A stretch of 64,000 nucleotides of DNA, from NCBI GenBank assembly GCA_013399695.1, contig VXAU01000294.1, positions 310,001-374,000 on the forward strand, given 5' to 3'. Under the pieces are notes generated by a model. That model ran no database searches, was not told where the DNA came from, and saw only the letters and a list, made by a program, of their open reading frames with translations. This document shows, one piece after another, positions 1-13,530 of the stretch. Made by a program: the position numbers and the translations under genes. Source of the DNA: Formicarius rufipectus. Lineage: Eukaryota > Chordata > Aves > Passeriformes > Formicariidae. The first letter of the stretch is position 1, and the number at the start of each line of letters is the position of its first letter.

Positions 1-3000
1 GGAAAAAACAGTCAAGCCTCTGTCTTTGTACATGGTCGACAATAAAGAGTAGTGCAGCCATCTGTCCAGGAGGGGTGATCCGGCAAGAAAAAAACCCAAC
101 ACAACTGCTCCTTTCTTCCAGTTCTTCCTCCTTCAGACTCCGTTCATATAAGGGGCAATATTATGAATGTTCAGTCGTGAGATGTATATGCTTGAATGTC
201 CTTGTATGTCATGAATTTATATTCTCCATATGCTGGGAAAATGTGAGAGGGTTGTGGTATGTATAGATATTATAATAATCATGTATGCTGCAAGACTGGA
301 GTAAGAACAACATTTGTAGTTAATGTGCAAAATGTATTTTACACTGGGGTCTCAAAGATTTAGTGTTTTTTAAATTAGTGCCTGTTTTTTGTTTCACTGT
401 CTCTGAAAGTAGCCTCTGGTTGAAAATCAAACTTGACTGAAGGGTAAAAGTTCAGCATTTCCATACCAGGTGGCTGTGTCCGAATGACAGGCTTACAAAA
501 ATATTTATGTGCTTTGACAGTTCCTGCCTATCCACCTGCCAAAAATCCAAATGATAATTAACTGGGTGTCCTTTTGCTATAGTGAGCCAGTAGGCTGCTT
601 TTCTAGTGGAGAGAACAGTTACTGCTGGCCAGTTTGCTTTTCTTGACACCATTCTAATCTTTATTTATTTATTTTTAAAATCTTTAATCTTACAAAGAAA
701 TCTGAAAACATTTTTACAGGTGTTTTTTGCAGTTCACTTTCCAAAGAGCCTATTGTGTCACAGCAAACAGGAAAAACTTATGTTTAAAGTAATTGTCTTG
801 GCAAGTGACGCTTTAGTACTGTCCAGAAGACTCACTACTCTCTGCGTAATTAAAGCACATTAAGTTTTGGTTAGTGATTTGGTTATCAAGCATTATAATT
901 TGTGATGTTTTCTGAATGATGTTTAGACAATTCATGGACACTTTGAGAGTGTACTGTGTTCCTGCAAAAGCAGTCGCAATAGTTAATTGCAGTGATTGTT
1001 TAAAAAGCTTGCACCTGTTCCTAGTTTCAGATCCTAATTATTAGATCTATTTAGTCTTATCAGAAGTTCTTTTCATAACATTGCGTGTTTTAAAGTAGAT
1101 TCTGCTTTAGCTTTATGGTATTTCAACCTGTTTTGAGACTTTTAAATAAGCTTTTGGGTTGATTAGGAAGCAGTTTTTTGTTAGGTAAAGTTTTTGAAGA
1201 TTTACTCATACTTTAAATTTCAATTTTGCTTATATTGCTTAGAAGTGGGGGTGGGATATGGAAAGTTTGACACCTTTTGGTGTATATGTTTATGCTGGAA
1301 TTCTTCCCGGTGTTACATTTTTAGATTGATCCTTTCTGAGGTCTCTTTAACTGAATATTTGAATGTAATGCTATCTACATGTATTAAGCTGTTGCTTACC
1401 CTTTCTTTTACTGGCTGGGGAGTTTGTTGGTTACTTGAGGGGGTGTCAGCTGCTCACAAATACCCAATCTCATTCTCTCAACTTTAGTCTGTATTTTTTC
1501 TTACTTGTGTTGCTTAAGAACTCAGAAGAAACACATAATATTGGTTTATAGGGGCATGATTTTTCTTCATTTGGATCATATACATGAATATATTTGCTAA
1601 AATACGTCTTCACTTGGCATGTAGAATATGACATATCTTGTAGCTCAAACTGTCCATCACTGGTAATTGCACAGAGAATATGTGTCTGCTGAAGAAGCTC
1701 TTGTACTATCTCCTGTAAACTCCCTCAAATACCTGTTGACCTTTTGCTTCATCTCTCTGTTTTCTTATATTTATCTCAAAATGTCACTTCCTGGAAGGAA
1801 GGCTTTGAGCTGATCATACAGTTAGTGCTAGAACTTTTCATCTCTATTGAGTTTGTGTATTTTCTTCTGATTGACTGAAGGAAAGCAGACTGTTATTCAA
1901 ACCTCCTGAATTACTCTAATTGGATTATAGTGCTGTAGAAATCAAGAGTTTTTGTATGTTTATGCAGTGGTTCCTGCAGTGTAAACAGATGTGAGTTCAA
2001 AACTTGTTTCCCAGTTTATGGGTGTTTCATGCTGGTTGTGTCTAGGTGGTTTGAATGATTTGAATAGGTGAAGTTGGTAAAGTGATGGAGCTGTTTTTAT
2101 TACTGTTGTATGCAGCACATGGGACTGAAAATTTAAAGGTAGAAGCAAAATCTTCCTTGCACTTGATCTTGATGGTGCAAAGTTGTGAAGGTGCACAAAG
2201 CACATCACCGGTGACTCATTACAGTGAGTCAGATTCACTGTAACTACTTAGACTTCATTAATGTTTTTCACTCGGGGGATTGTATTTGGGGACATGCAAG
2301 TTAACCGTGGAGTTTACCAAAGGCATTTTCATTTACCAATAAAGCACACTCATTGTAAAGCATCTTCAATTAGGTCATTGTGACTATACCTTGAACATCT
2401 TTTTATTAAGGTCTGAGATAAATTGTTACCTTTTTTTTTTTCCCTAAAACTTCAGGTATTTCAGTGGTGGTTGATCCTTTGCAAAAAGAATTCCAGTATC
2501 TATTAAAATATTTGTAAATTTAGTCAGATAGAAAAGGCTGGTATTTACCTTTAGAAACTGATATTCTTCATATAAGGAATGTATCTCCAAAAGACATTAT
2601 TCGTACACTGAGGTACTTTCATTCTTAACTGTTTGTTAGCACTTCTGATTTCTCATTCTTTGTCAGCCCTCCCTTTGGCTCCTGTACAAGGTGCTATCCC
2701 TTGGTGTGAACATGTCTCTTGGTGTGGGAATGATGTCTTGATCTGGCCACCTCATTCTCTAACTGCATCTTACACAGAGCCCTCTGCTTGCTTTGGAAGA
2801 GTTTTCCAAGGTTTCGAGTCTTTCAGGCAGTAGAAATTTTCATTGAGTTTGTTATTGGAAATTGAGCACATTACTGCCACAGCAGAATGTGAGTAACTTG
2901 CAGGAATATAGGGAAGTTATTTTCCCATATAAGTAGGTCATAGTAGAAGTAAAAGTTACCCTAAATAATCTTGTGTATTCTCTTTTTAGAATGGTGTTTT

Positions 3001-3107
3001 GCCACTTTGAAAGTTGTTTCTTCTCAGTTGAGGAGAGAGGCACTGATGCTGTTCAGTAGTATTAATGAGCTTAGATTTGACAGTCTAATTGAGCTGCTCA
3101 GTCCTTT

Positions 3108-3173
<66 letters not shown>

Positions 3174-4367
3174 TTTTTTTTAATTGTTTGGGAGAAATAT
3201 GGATGTGGCCTGAGTCATATTGAGAAAAGTGGCTGAAGAACTTCGATGTGAAAACCTTTCAGCCAATGCATCTATTAAAATGTTGCTTTATATTTCCAGT
3301 ACTGAGATATTGAAGGTAGTAATGATTCTATAATTTATTTTTGATGCAAACCTAATAGCACTTCAGAAAAATGGAAAGGCTAATAAAGGACTCTGTGTAA
3401 TAATGCATTTTTTACCTAGTGCTTGTTTTAAATCCCTACAACTTTTTTTGGCTTACATTAGTCATTGAGCAACTCTGTATTTTAAAGAAGCTTGAAAAGG
3501 TTGTGCTATATTGAGAGTTTGATGTGTATCTTCCTGATGCCTTGAAATATTTTCGTACTGGAATGGATCATTCTTATCAGTTGTTAGAATAATCTCTTGT
3601 TTAAACTAGGCTTTAAAAGGGCAAGCTTTGTTTTGTGTGTGAATCTTAAATCTTTAACTGATCATTAAAGATCACGCTGTAAGATACTCCTTAAAACCAG
3701 GATGATGTTGATTTTGTTGACAGTGAATTTCAAAATCATGTTTTACTAAAAACTCTTATGCCCCTAAAAGACTTTGTAATTAATTCTCTTTTTAACTTCT
3801 GAGGTTTGACTGTACTGGTTGCAACAGTGACTTCTGAATTCAAGAGAAAACATGCTATGGTGGTGGTTGTTCACAAAAGAAGTGGCTGTGATTTTTTTTA
3901 ATTTTTTTTTAATGGTGGTTACTTCAGATATTGGCAAGTCATGTATAATCTATTTATTGTGCAGAAGGTGAGGAAGAGCCCTTCTGACTTTTTTTTTTAG
4001 AAATGAACAGTTGCTAGATGTGCCTCTGCACACATCCTGTAGTTGAAGTACAGGATGTAGGGCTTTTCCTCTAAATTCTTGAGTGGACAAGAAAAGGTGC
4101 AGAGACATAATCTAGAAAACTCCTATGATACATTTTCCCACAATAATGTTGCTGATGTGTCTGCTTTTGTTCTGGGGTTCATGGTGGAACACAATAGCAG
4201 AAAAAAGCATAGGATTGTGTGCTCATGTAATTCAGTAGACTTGTCTGAATCATTGGAATTTCTTGGAGTAAATCAGCTTGGGATGTGGCTTCTGTTTTGA
4301 AGCTGCAGTTTGTTTAAAAGCAATATGTTTTTAGTAATGAAATGCTGACTAGCATTTGTGTCTCTAG
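1..4367 (+). other. MAN1A2: 3' part of MAN1A2 intron 1
   Basis: No exon-like or protein-like stretch is visible. The sequence is AT-rich and unremarkable apart from a 59-nt T tract at 3110-3168. It ends in a usable acceptor (ttgtgtctctag) directly before coding sequence at 4368. The exon downstream begins with the last base of an Arg codon, so this is a phase-2 intron. Exon 1, which should encode the cytoplasmic tail and the single membrane anchor, must lie left of the window. I see no CpG island or promoter here. Confidence 0.75.
3110..3181. repeat. Poly(T) tract, T59-AA-T11
   Basis: An uninterrupted run of 59 T is followed by AA and 11 more T. No retroposed sequence is recognisable on either side, so it looks like a plain homopolymer. 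Its exact length is uncertain in any assembly. Confidence 0.9.
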
Positions 4368-4623
4368 AGAAGAAGAGGAACGTCTGAGAAATAAGATCCG
4401 AGCAGATCATGAAAAGGCTCTGGAAGAGGCTAAGGAGAAATTGAAGAAATCACGTGATGAGATTCAAGCTGAGATTCAGACAGAAAAGAACAAAGTAGTG
4501 CAAGAACTGAAAAGGAAAGACAGCAAGCCACTGCCCCCTGTTCCTTTACCAAATCTGATAGGGATAAACAGTGGAGAACCAGCAGACCCGGATATCCGAG
4601 AGAAGAGGAACAAAGTTAAAGAG
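4368..4623 (+). CDS. MAN1A2: MAN1A2 exon 2 (luminal stem region), partial CDS
   Basis: This 256-nt exon encodes the last base of an Arg codon and 85 further residues, beginning EEEERLRNKIRADHEKALEE and ending DIREKRNKVKE. The match to mammalian MAN1A2 (alpha-mannosidase IB), recalled from memory, has no gaps and is much closer than to the paralogue MAN1A1. It should correspond to about residues 101-186. The first ~50 residues are highly charged (Glu/Lys/Arg) and probably helical or coiled coil. A proline-rich hinge (KPLPPVPLPN) follows. This is the luminal stem linking the Golgi membrane anchor to the GH47 catalytic domain. The exon lies between ctctag and the donor GAG|gtaaag, and its downstream intron is phase 0. 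An open frame runs back to a Met codon at 4342 and on to a stop at 4687, but both lie in intron and are not real protein ends. Confidence 0.95.
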
Positions 4624-7600
4624 GTAAAGATGACTTGGTCCTATGTGTTCTTGTATCTGATAGCAGTTGTTTATGTGGCATTGCTATGATTTATACTAAA
4701 AAGAAAAGAGATCTACAAATCTTTTAGTAAATGGTAAGATAAAAGTGGGCAGGTATTAATGAGCATCAGCATTATTGCATTTTTCTTTGTGATGGGGTGT
4801 TAATATTTCACTGGATAACTGAAAAATGATTTAAGGATTTCGTCAACTTTGTGGTATGGATTCAAAGTGAGTTTGTCATTAACACATGGGACAGTAGCAA
4901 GAACATCTTTAAAGTGGAGCATGACTTTGTCAGTTTCCTCCAAAAGAGTGAGATATATTACTGTGTCATGGGATATTTTTAAAAATTTTAAAAGTAGATT
5001 GAAAAGATAAGGGGGGAAAAAAGACCTGGTGCTAATGTTTGAAAATCACCAAATTATCACATGCTTTTTGAAATAGAACTTAAATGGGTCTATAAAATTC
5101 TGAGTTAATTTAATTAGATTGAATGTTTTACAGGTAAATGAGGCAAACTAAGATATTTGCTTTGGTTTATGCTGTGCTGTTTCTAATCTTACCCTCTCCG
5201 CTCCTGGTTGGCCATGAGATTCGTTGCCCGTTTTTGCCCAGGCAGTGCAATTTCCTATTATTTTTGCCAGGCACTTTTCCGAATCTGTATTTCTAACTAG
5301 TATAGCAGGAATTTTGTACAGCCTTATTTTTCTTTCCTTCAATCTGATTAGTTTTATGCCTGAAATTTGGTTAGCAAGCAGGAATAGTTCAGCCAGAGGT
5401 AGACAAGCACAGGCTTATTAAAGATCCAGGACCACAACACTTAGTATTTACATCAGCCAAATCTTCTTTTAAATTCTAATTTGAGTTCACTTAGCTCATA
5501 AAACCAGAGATCAGTCATACACCTGTCCTTGTCATAGCAAGGAGTTGTAGCTGAAGTATATGCCATCCTGTGGGTAGATCACCCAGCCTGGAATTTTGCA
5601 CTGAATATTAATTATGACTAGATGGAATCCACTCTTAATCAAGTAATGGACAACTGCTTATGGTACATGAGAAATACAACATGGGGCCATATTAGCATTT
5701 GTAGTAGTTACTTCATACAAATCTACATCACATATTACATCGCTGAAGCAGCAAATCCTTCCCTGGAAGGTGTGCCTGTTAGTGATTACTGCTGAACTAC
5801 TTTGAACTGGGCCATGATTTGTGAAATATTGGACCTCCTTGACCCTGCTTGGTTAGGGCTGTTTTCCAAAGGACAGCACTGAAATGTGGATTTGAAAAGG
5901 TTCTACTGCTTTCCAAACCTATGTGTTCAAACATTTTCAGTGAGAATATAAGGGTATTTTGCTTTTCAAAATGTCTCTGTAGAGTGAAGATGAACAGAGA
6001 ATGGTATGGTAATGTAGCTGTCAATGCTTTTTCACTTTTACTACAGATTACTGTAGTTAAATACCTTTGAGTTTTCCACTGACGGATTTAATGAATAGAA
6101 TAAAATTGATTTGGCCAAGTAACGTGAAATTACTGAGCACAGCTAACAGTGAAGAACTAGCTGGGAGAAATAATCAACCAAAGTTTCTACAGATCAAGCC
6201 TGGAATTTGAGGGAGGGTTGATAGGTGTTTTTTCCATTTCTGAGGTTGTTTGGTCAGTGTAGACTGAGAGACAATCATGAGCTGTAGGGTGATACAGAAT
6301 AGCAATTTTATTGGTGTCACAAATAAGTAGTAAAATTTGGACAATTCTTGCTGATCTAAAACTGAAGGTATATCAATTCACAAGGAATTCAGGGTAATTT
6401 GTAAGTAAGGATCACTAAGTTACAGTTCTAGTGATTGTTAGCTGCAGTTACCACACACTTTGTGCTGTAAAAGGCTCACTCCTTTTTTTGGTGATCAGCC
6501 TGCGTGTGAGTCACACTGACAAGCTGTTTTTCTATTGCATAACTTATTGATGACTACTGTTGTGGTTTCTGAAGCATAGCATTTCATAGCTAGACCAAAG
6601 GTTTCAGAAGGACTATGTATTAGGTGAGTCCTTCAGTTAGGATAATGATGGCTTTGTACTATGCAGTCTTCAGTTGTGTGACCACTTTGCTTGAACAGTC
6701 CAGAATCACACTAGTGTGATGGAAATTTTTGTCTTTGTTGTGTGAACTGCCTTAATTGAGTCAGTCTTGTTAGTACTGTAGCTACCAGGTGATCTCCAGA
6801 ATTTTTAATTTTTTTTTCATGCAGCACAGCAGATTATCACTTCTACAGCTAGATGTGTGATGGCGTAAAATACAGGGTCAGAAGGTCTTCTAGGGAGAAT
6901 GAATGAATGGATTATAATGCTGAGGAACCCATGTTGGTACAGTACCATTTTTGTTTGGCCTTTGGGTCCTCTTCTGGATTTTGCATCTGCTGTGTTGCAG
7001 TGAATACAATGTGGCTGAGATAAAACAAGTATTGACACTGTCAGATGAATAATATTTTGCCTGAAACCTGTTTTTGAGAGCATCAGATGTCTCGGAGAAG
7101 GCTACAGCTATTCCAGAGATGCAAAGTGCATTTTGAAACATGCTATATTTTTCTCTGAGCTCCTCTCTCACTGTTTTATGTATCTGGTATAGACTAATAC
7201 AAATTGACTTGGTAAATGAGATGGAGACTTAGCAAAACACGAATGAGTTCCAGGAGACAGTATCTCTAACTCAGGTCTCCAAGTAGCACATACAGCATTT
7301 GTGAAATGCGAGATGTTATGGTTGCTTGGACTGTGGCCGGAAAAATGGCACAGGGAAGCTCCTAGCTCTTTGAAGGCTGCATATCAGAATTCCAGAGGGT
7401 CCAGAGAAGGCATTAGATCTTTGCCTTGGTTTGTTTTGAAGTGTCCTCGTGCATGTTTGGGGAACTTCACTCCCCAAGAACAGCTTTAGACTGTTTAAAT
7501 TCACAAAATTAATGATATTATCCAGACTATTTCACCTCTTACCAAATGGTGAAAAAAATGTGGAAAAGGGGACAATCTGGGTCTTTACAATTAAAGACTG

Positions 7601-8783
7601 GAAAATTTTCAAATTTCTGTTATTTTTACAGAAAGTTTATTATCAGTTTTTCTTTCCAAACAGCAACTTGATGAGGTCTTTTTCTAAACAGTTCACTGTA
7701 TAAAAAGTGGTTTGACAGTACTTAAATATTTAAAAAAGGCATATTTTGATTTTTGTATTTTGAAATGAGTATAAAAGTAAAAAACATTCTGTAATGCTCT
7801 TGAGAGAGCTTTGTAAAACATTTGAAAGCTTTATATAATAGGAATGTTTGCTGAGCACAGAGAGGGGACCCTTCTTAAGGTCATGAAGTAAACTGGGAGT
7901 AGAGTCTGCATCATCTTGGTTTTCTTTTTCTGTGTCTTTTGCTTCTGATCATTTTATTTAGTGTTACATTGAATTCTCAATAACTAATTTACAGAATTGT
8001 GTAATTTGTCTATATTCTTTTTCTTTTAATTCAGTTATTTCAATACGGAGTGTTTATGAATTGGCTGATTACTTTAGATGCACAATTAGAACTTCCAGAA
8101 GTGAAGTTTTTCCACCTGCTAACCATACATGCTTTCTAGCACTTCTCCAGTATATTAGCTTGCTGTGTTGGCTTTAAAAAAAATGCTGGGTGTTTAATTA
8201 ACTGATATTTTAAGAACAAATACATCTGAAATTTTTTCAGATTCTTGCTGCTACACTTTAGCTTTCTATTAATATTTTAGTGGTTTTTTATACCATATTA
8301 AAAATGTTGGAAGTAAAAAACTTTTTTAGGATGGTAGAAGTAACTTATATAATTTTACAGAAAGATTTTAAGATGTGTCTTATTATTGTGCTTAATGTAG
8401 AGAAATTAAGAACAAAACTCATCTTTTGGAAGTCACTGGCTTCCTTTCCAAGTTAAATACAAATTGCTTGAACACTTGGAATTTTTAGCACTTCATTTCC
8501 ATTATTATGTCCTTTAAATTATGTTCAGAATATTATTTTTTTCCCCTGGAGTTTAAATGTAACCATTACATAGTGTTCTGTGGTCTGTGAGTTTTATTTC
8601 CTTTAGAAATTAAATATTACCCAGTCAAATAAGGAAAATTTTGTAATTTTTTCACTCTGCACAGGGTTCAGATTTTCTTTACTTTCAGCATAATATGTCA
8701 TAGTATTATCTTACTACCAGCATTCATTTGGGATACTTGTTAAAACAATGTATTTCACCCAATGTTAATACTAATCCCATACA

Positions 8784-9299
8784 GGAGATCCTTCCTCTCT
8801 ACTCAGCACTGTTGAGGCCACACATGGCATCATGTGTCCAGTTTTGAACTTCTCAGTATAAGAGAGACATGAGCATGTTGGAGAGGGTGAGGTACCACAA
8901 AGATGCGTAAGGGGCTGGAGCATCTAATCTGACCAAAGGATGAAACAGATGGGGCTGTTTGTGCTGGACAATTGAGGGAATCTTACCAGTGCATGAAATA
9001 GCTGCGGGAGCGGTGCAGGGAGCCAGGCTCTTCTCAGTGGTTCCCAGTGACAGGCACAAAGGCAATGGGAATAAACCTGAGTGCAAGAGGGTCCAACTGG
9101 ACATTATTGCTTATTGTTAGGGTGACCCAAGCACTGGAGCTGGTTGCCCATAGAGGTTGTGGGCTCTCCCTCCTTGGAAATACTCCTAAGATGACTGGAA
9201 ATGGACCTGGGTAGCTTGTTACAGATTACCCTGCTTGAGCAGGGAGGCTGGAACCAGATACCCTACAAAGGTCCCTTCCAGTCTGTGGTAGGATGATGT
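8784..9299 (+). mobile_element. CR1 LINE 3' fragment, sense
   Basis: The stretch resembles the last ~500 bases of an avian CR1 LINE in sense orientation. It starts with the 'ctctactcagcactgttgaggccacac' type segment of the end of ORF2, shortened here to tctactcagcactgttgagg. It continues through the 'actggagctggttgcccatagag' region, and ends with the typical cctgcttgagcagggaggct and ggtcccttccagtctgtg. It is 5'-truncated and well diverged, with several indels. The reading frame is broken and the element is inactive. Confidence 0.85.
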
Positions 9300-9820
9300 T
9301 TGTTAACTAAACCTATCAGCTGGAAGAGAGCTTCTCCAGAATGTTACACAAGAGCATATAGTAAACTTAAGAGTGAAATAGTAATGTTGTAGGTTTTAAA
9401 GATAGACTGGCAAATCTGAGTTCTATGGAGCTTTTGTTCTACTACTTGTTCCGTGTTTGTTGCCATATGCAGTCATGTAATTAGACAGTTTGGACTATAG
9501 ATATACTTGTTCTAAATTGCTTTCAAGGGAGTTGTGGTGTTCACACAGATAAGGTGGAGTTACGAAGTGACTGAAGGTGCTGGCTGTAGCATCCTTGCTT
9601 GTGCAGGAGTGTGTTTAAAAGCTGCTATGTTTAATGAGATGGGATAGCAAGGCAGTATCTTACTACTTTCTATTAAGCTGTTTGCTGTGTTTTTCAACAT
9701 AGCAAAATTTTGGTTTTGTTCCTGCTTCTCACGGCTTTCTGATAAAAAGAAAAAGCGGAGAATGACACGTAAGAAAAAATTGTGAAATGGGCGTAAAGGG
9801 AGTATAGATGCCACAGTTAA

Positions 9821-9888
9821 GGATGATAGACTCTTAGGATAGTTTGCATTGGAAGAGACCTTTCAAGGTCGTCTTTGAAGTCCAACTT
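9821..9888 (-). mobile_element. CR1 LINE 3' terminal scrap, antisense
   Basis: About 70 bases match the reverse complement of the CR1 3' terminus. Recognisable parts are gatagactcttaggatagt, then ttggaagagacctttcaagg and a segment ending in gtccaac. Only the extreme 3' end is present, so this is a heavily 5'-truncated insertion. It has no coding content. Confidence 0.6.
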
Positions 9889-11124
9889 GAAATTCACTTG
9901 CTACATCAGAAACCTGCAGAATGAGTTGCTGTGGAGTTTGGATGTTTTGCACAATTGAGGAACAAGGTCCTGTCTGGGAAACTGAGGGTGTCTTGACTTG
10001 AATTCTTTTATCAGTGAACTTCCTTTAGCAAAACTTTCTGTTTATCCTCTTTTAAAATTAGAGTTGTATTTCCTCGTAGAAGAGGAGGTGTGCAGTTATT
10101 TATTTAGTATTAGTGGAGTCAATTTTGGAAATACTTCTAGAAAGAAGAAAAGTGATTAAAATGTGTTTTCATCATGATCTCTGGATGATACTCAAGAGGC
10201 TGTTAATAGTGTTGAGAAGTAACAGGCTGATTTATAAGCAGCAAAATTAATGGTTTCCAATGGATCTTTGACCTACATCTGCCTATACCACCCTCTGCTC
10301 ATCATGCGCATGTTGCTGTGAATGTCCTCTTCTCTTCCTGTTTGACTGCATGAATTGCAGTGTGTTTTGTGTCTGCTTTAGAGCTACCAGTGTGCTAAAT
10401 GCTGCCTCTCTGAATGAATAAAGGGTTGAATTATAACTGCTTTTGTCTCAGTCAAGGTATTGTGTCTCTCTGCCTTAACCAACCATGGGTATTTTTTCAT
10501 CCTTTTTTTTCCCCTCAACACCAAAAGTAGAGTATCTTGTTCCTCCAGCTCTTTAAGATCAAGTATAAAATTAGAGAATGAATTCAAAGGCATACTGCAA
10601 ATGTATGTGTCAAATGAGAGATGTACAGACAGCAAGAATGCGTAAGTCTTATTTGTTTAAGAAATCAGGTTAAAAATAGTATAGTTTTACCTGAGTTCTG
10701 TTTAGTGCTTATTGAGAAAAGAACTATGTAGAAGAAAGAAATGCTTAATCATCTAGAGATCTTTTAATTCTGAAAAACTCCTCTTTTCATAGTTACTATT
10801 CATACAACTTCCAATGCTGTTCTCATTTACTGTTTCAGATCTAGCCAAACAGGCTGCTTTCTTTGACTGGGGGACCTGTTTTTCAACATCGAAAACCATT
10901 TGAGAGCAAGTAATTATTGCTGACTCTTTATACTCTCTATTTTCTTGATCAAACATACTTGGACTTGTAGTTGGTTATGACATGAGTTTTTGATAGTCCA
11001 TGTCTATTAAGAGCTTTGTAGCACACTGCTCCTGACTTAGATCCCAGTGAAACTGAAGGACATCAGTGTTATGATCTAGCTTTTTCAGTATTTTAGATAA
11101 CACTGCAGCGAGTGAATGTTTGTA

Positions 11125-11166
11125 TAATATATATATACACACATTTTATATGTGTGTGTGCATATA
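11125..11166. repeat. Compound TA/CA/TG microsatellite
   Basis: An atatatatatacacac run is followed, after a short AT spacer, by tatgtgtgtgtgcatat. The two halves are roughly complementary, so the DNA could fold back on itself. It is an ordinary intronic dinucleotide repeat. Confidence 0.7.
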
Positions 11167-12769
11167 AAAGCCTTTGTATCTGTACATATGTACGCACACA
11201 TTTTTATTAGGTGGTTTTGTTTGCATGCTATTTGGATTCTCTGTGCTCTGGATTCTCCATTGTAGTTTGACATGATGAGAACAGGTAAGTTGGCTTTCAG
11301 AGTTTCCACTTTTTTTAATTTGACTGAATCAGTGATATCTGAAAATTAAGGATAAAATCTTTTTCATCAAGTTGGTAAACTAAATTTCTGTTTATATATT
11401 AGAATTAATATTTTGGAATTAGCACTTTGGCCAGTACAGACATGTTAGGAGTGGCCCTGCTCAAAGTTCTGTCCCATCTTGTTGGATGATTGTATAAAGA
11501 ACTAATTTTACATTTGTAAATCTTTCATTTATGCCTCTGAGAGGGTTTGTAGCTTGGTGTATTTATTTTACTGGAACGGAAGGATGAAAATAAATCTCAG
11601 AGTTTTGTGTGCAGTATTTCAGCTGCACATCCTGGATAAGTTGCTTAGTTGGTAACTTAAAATGTTCTACTTATGAAGAATACAGGTTTTTGTTTGAGGG
11701 TATTTTAAAAATGAATCAATTTATTCAGGTTGTAGCAATTACAGAATTCTCCAGCACTTGTGCATTACTGGAAGCACGTTAAAAATTCAAGAAGGGATTC
11801 ATTATTAAAGATACTTTTTTTTCCCCAGACCACTGTGAGAAGAACCTGTCTTTCAACAGTGAATTAACACATTTGCAGTATTTAATATTCATAAATGCAA
11901 AATAAAATCAAAGAAATAAAGAAATATTGCATTTCTCTGATATAATCAGCCAAACAAAAATGAGCAAACTCCAGGTAAATTACTTATCTTCAGAACTGGG
12001 TTAATCAAAAGGCTCTAAGAACTCTCCCTGACCTTGCTGCTATTTTTTTTTTCTTTTTGAATTTTGTATTTTATGTACCATTTATTCCTGTACAACAGAA
12101 ATGCTGGTAGCAAAAATTACTAACTATGGCTAGCAGGAAAATATCTCAATTTTAAATTATACAGGATCTATTATACCTGTGACAGTATGTGTGTTCTGCA
12201 GCTATGGAGACTTCTATTGGAAAGCCAGAGCATCCTGCTATGTGCTTCCTAGTCATCTTTACATCATGTCTCATGTAGTCCATCTGTGTTTCCCAGAGCA
12301 ACTCCATAGAATGTATGCCAGTGTATTCTTAAAATACAGTTTTCTTGATGGTGTTACCTCTCAGTTATTGATATCAATTATGTCACTGATACAAAATGTG
12401 AGCTGCTGGTAGTTGATGAGTTTCATGATGTGTTCCATTAAGAAACAGGCCATTTGCACACAAAACTGAAATACCCAAAACTTCAAAGAGTTCATGCTAA
12501 TTAGTTTGCTTTGAGATTTGGATACCTGAATTGCATTGCTGGCACCTATTCTTATTTTCTGCTTTGTTACTAGAGGATTAGTGGCTAACAAGGCATCAAT
12601 TTTTGAAAGATTCAAGGGGAGATCAAAGAACTGCAGAATCCTATGCCTGCTGAATGAACTGCAGAGTAACAGAAACCAGGATAGGGAATAGAATATCTGA
12701 GCATACAGATATGTAAGATTTCCTGCTATATATTTATTGATGTCATGATGCACAAAACTACAGAAGATC

Positions 12770-13530
12770 CCTGAAAGAATCAAAATACATGTGAATAAGG
12801 GAGATCCAGCTGGATACATAATTTTTCAAAAAGTGCTTGGCAAGGTTCATTGCTAACAGGTGTTGAACTAAGCAGCCATGGGATGCAGTCTAGTTTCTCT
12901 GTTTGCCTGGAGAAAATAGTTAGAAGACTGGAAATGGAGAGTACAGATAAACGGTGCTGGAGGCCACAGAGGACTTGTGCTTGGGATCCATGCTCTAAAT
13001 TACACAAATTATTTAGAGTTTGAAAATGGATGAAGAGTGTTACGGTAACTTTGCTGCCGGTGTGAAGAATTGCAAAAAACCCGTATGAGACTGAATGATT
13101 ATCTCCCCTTTTATTCATAGCTAAATGTAAAATAATGCATATTGGGGCTGGAGAGGGAGAGATTACAACTTCATGCTTAGTATGAAAAGGTGTGAGGTGA
13201 CTTATTACCAGTCTAAAATGAGAAAATGTGTTTATAGTAGTTCCTTGTAAGTGTCGCTGTAGTGCTCAACAGCAGACAAAGAGCAGATATTCAGTATTTC
13301 AGAAAAGGAGAACAGAATGGGCAAGGTTTTTACTCTAGCCTGTGAAGCTCAGGTGCCTCTGCATCTTGCATGCTTCATGTAGTTCTGTCTCTCTGCTGCA
13401 AAAAGGATGCAGTAAAACTGGCAGGTGCAGGGAAGGTGATTAGATTGATGCCTGAAAAGACAAGACTGGAAGAAAGGAACTGCTTTTTGTTGGCTGATGT
13501 GCAGTTGTGGTTGTTTACAAAGGTGATCTG
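12770..13530 (+). mobile_element. Ancient, highly diverged CR1-like LINE, sense
   Basis: Several short landmarks occur in the order expected for the reverse-transcriptase half of a CR1-type LINE. These are 'gtgaataagggagatccagc', 'aaaaagtgcttggcaaggtt', 'cagccatgggatgcag', an 'agaagactggaaatggag' step, 'agctaaatgtaaaataatgc' with 'atattgggg', and finally 'tggcaggtgcagggaaggtg'. These correspond to the HxRLL, SHGIR, DKCKVMHIG and LERVQRR regions of CR1 ORF2, but stops and indels are frequent. The element is more decayed than the other CR1 copies in the window. The outer limits are approximate, and open frames on the opposite strand here are incidental. Confidence 0.6.

Noticed and set aside
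4342..4689. A 115-codon open frame starting at an ATG at 4342, as a complete small gene
   Set aside because: The first codons and the hydrophobic tail after 4623 are intronic read-through. Splice sites at 4367/4368 and 4623/4624 and the match to MAN1A2 define an internal exon.
12361..12819. 152-codon minus-strand open frame
   Set aside because: Low-complexity hydrophobic composition typical of AT-rich antisense sequence, partly antisense to the old CR1. No recognisable domain.
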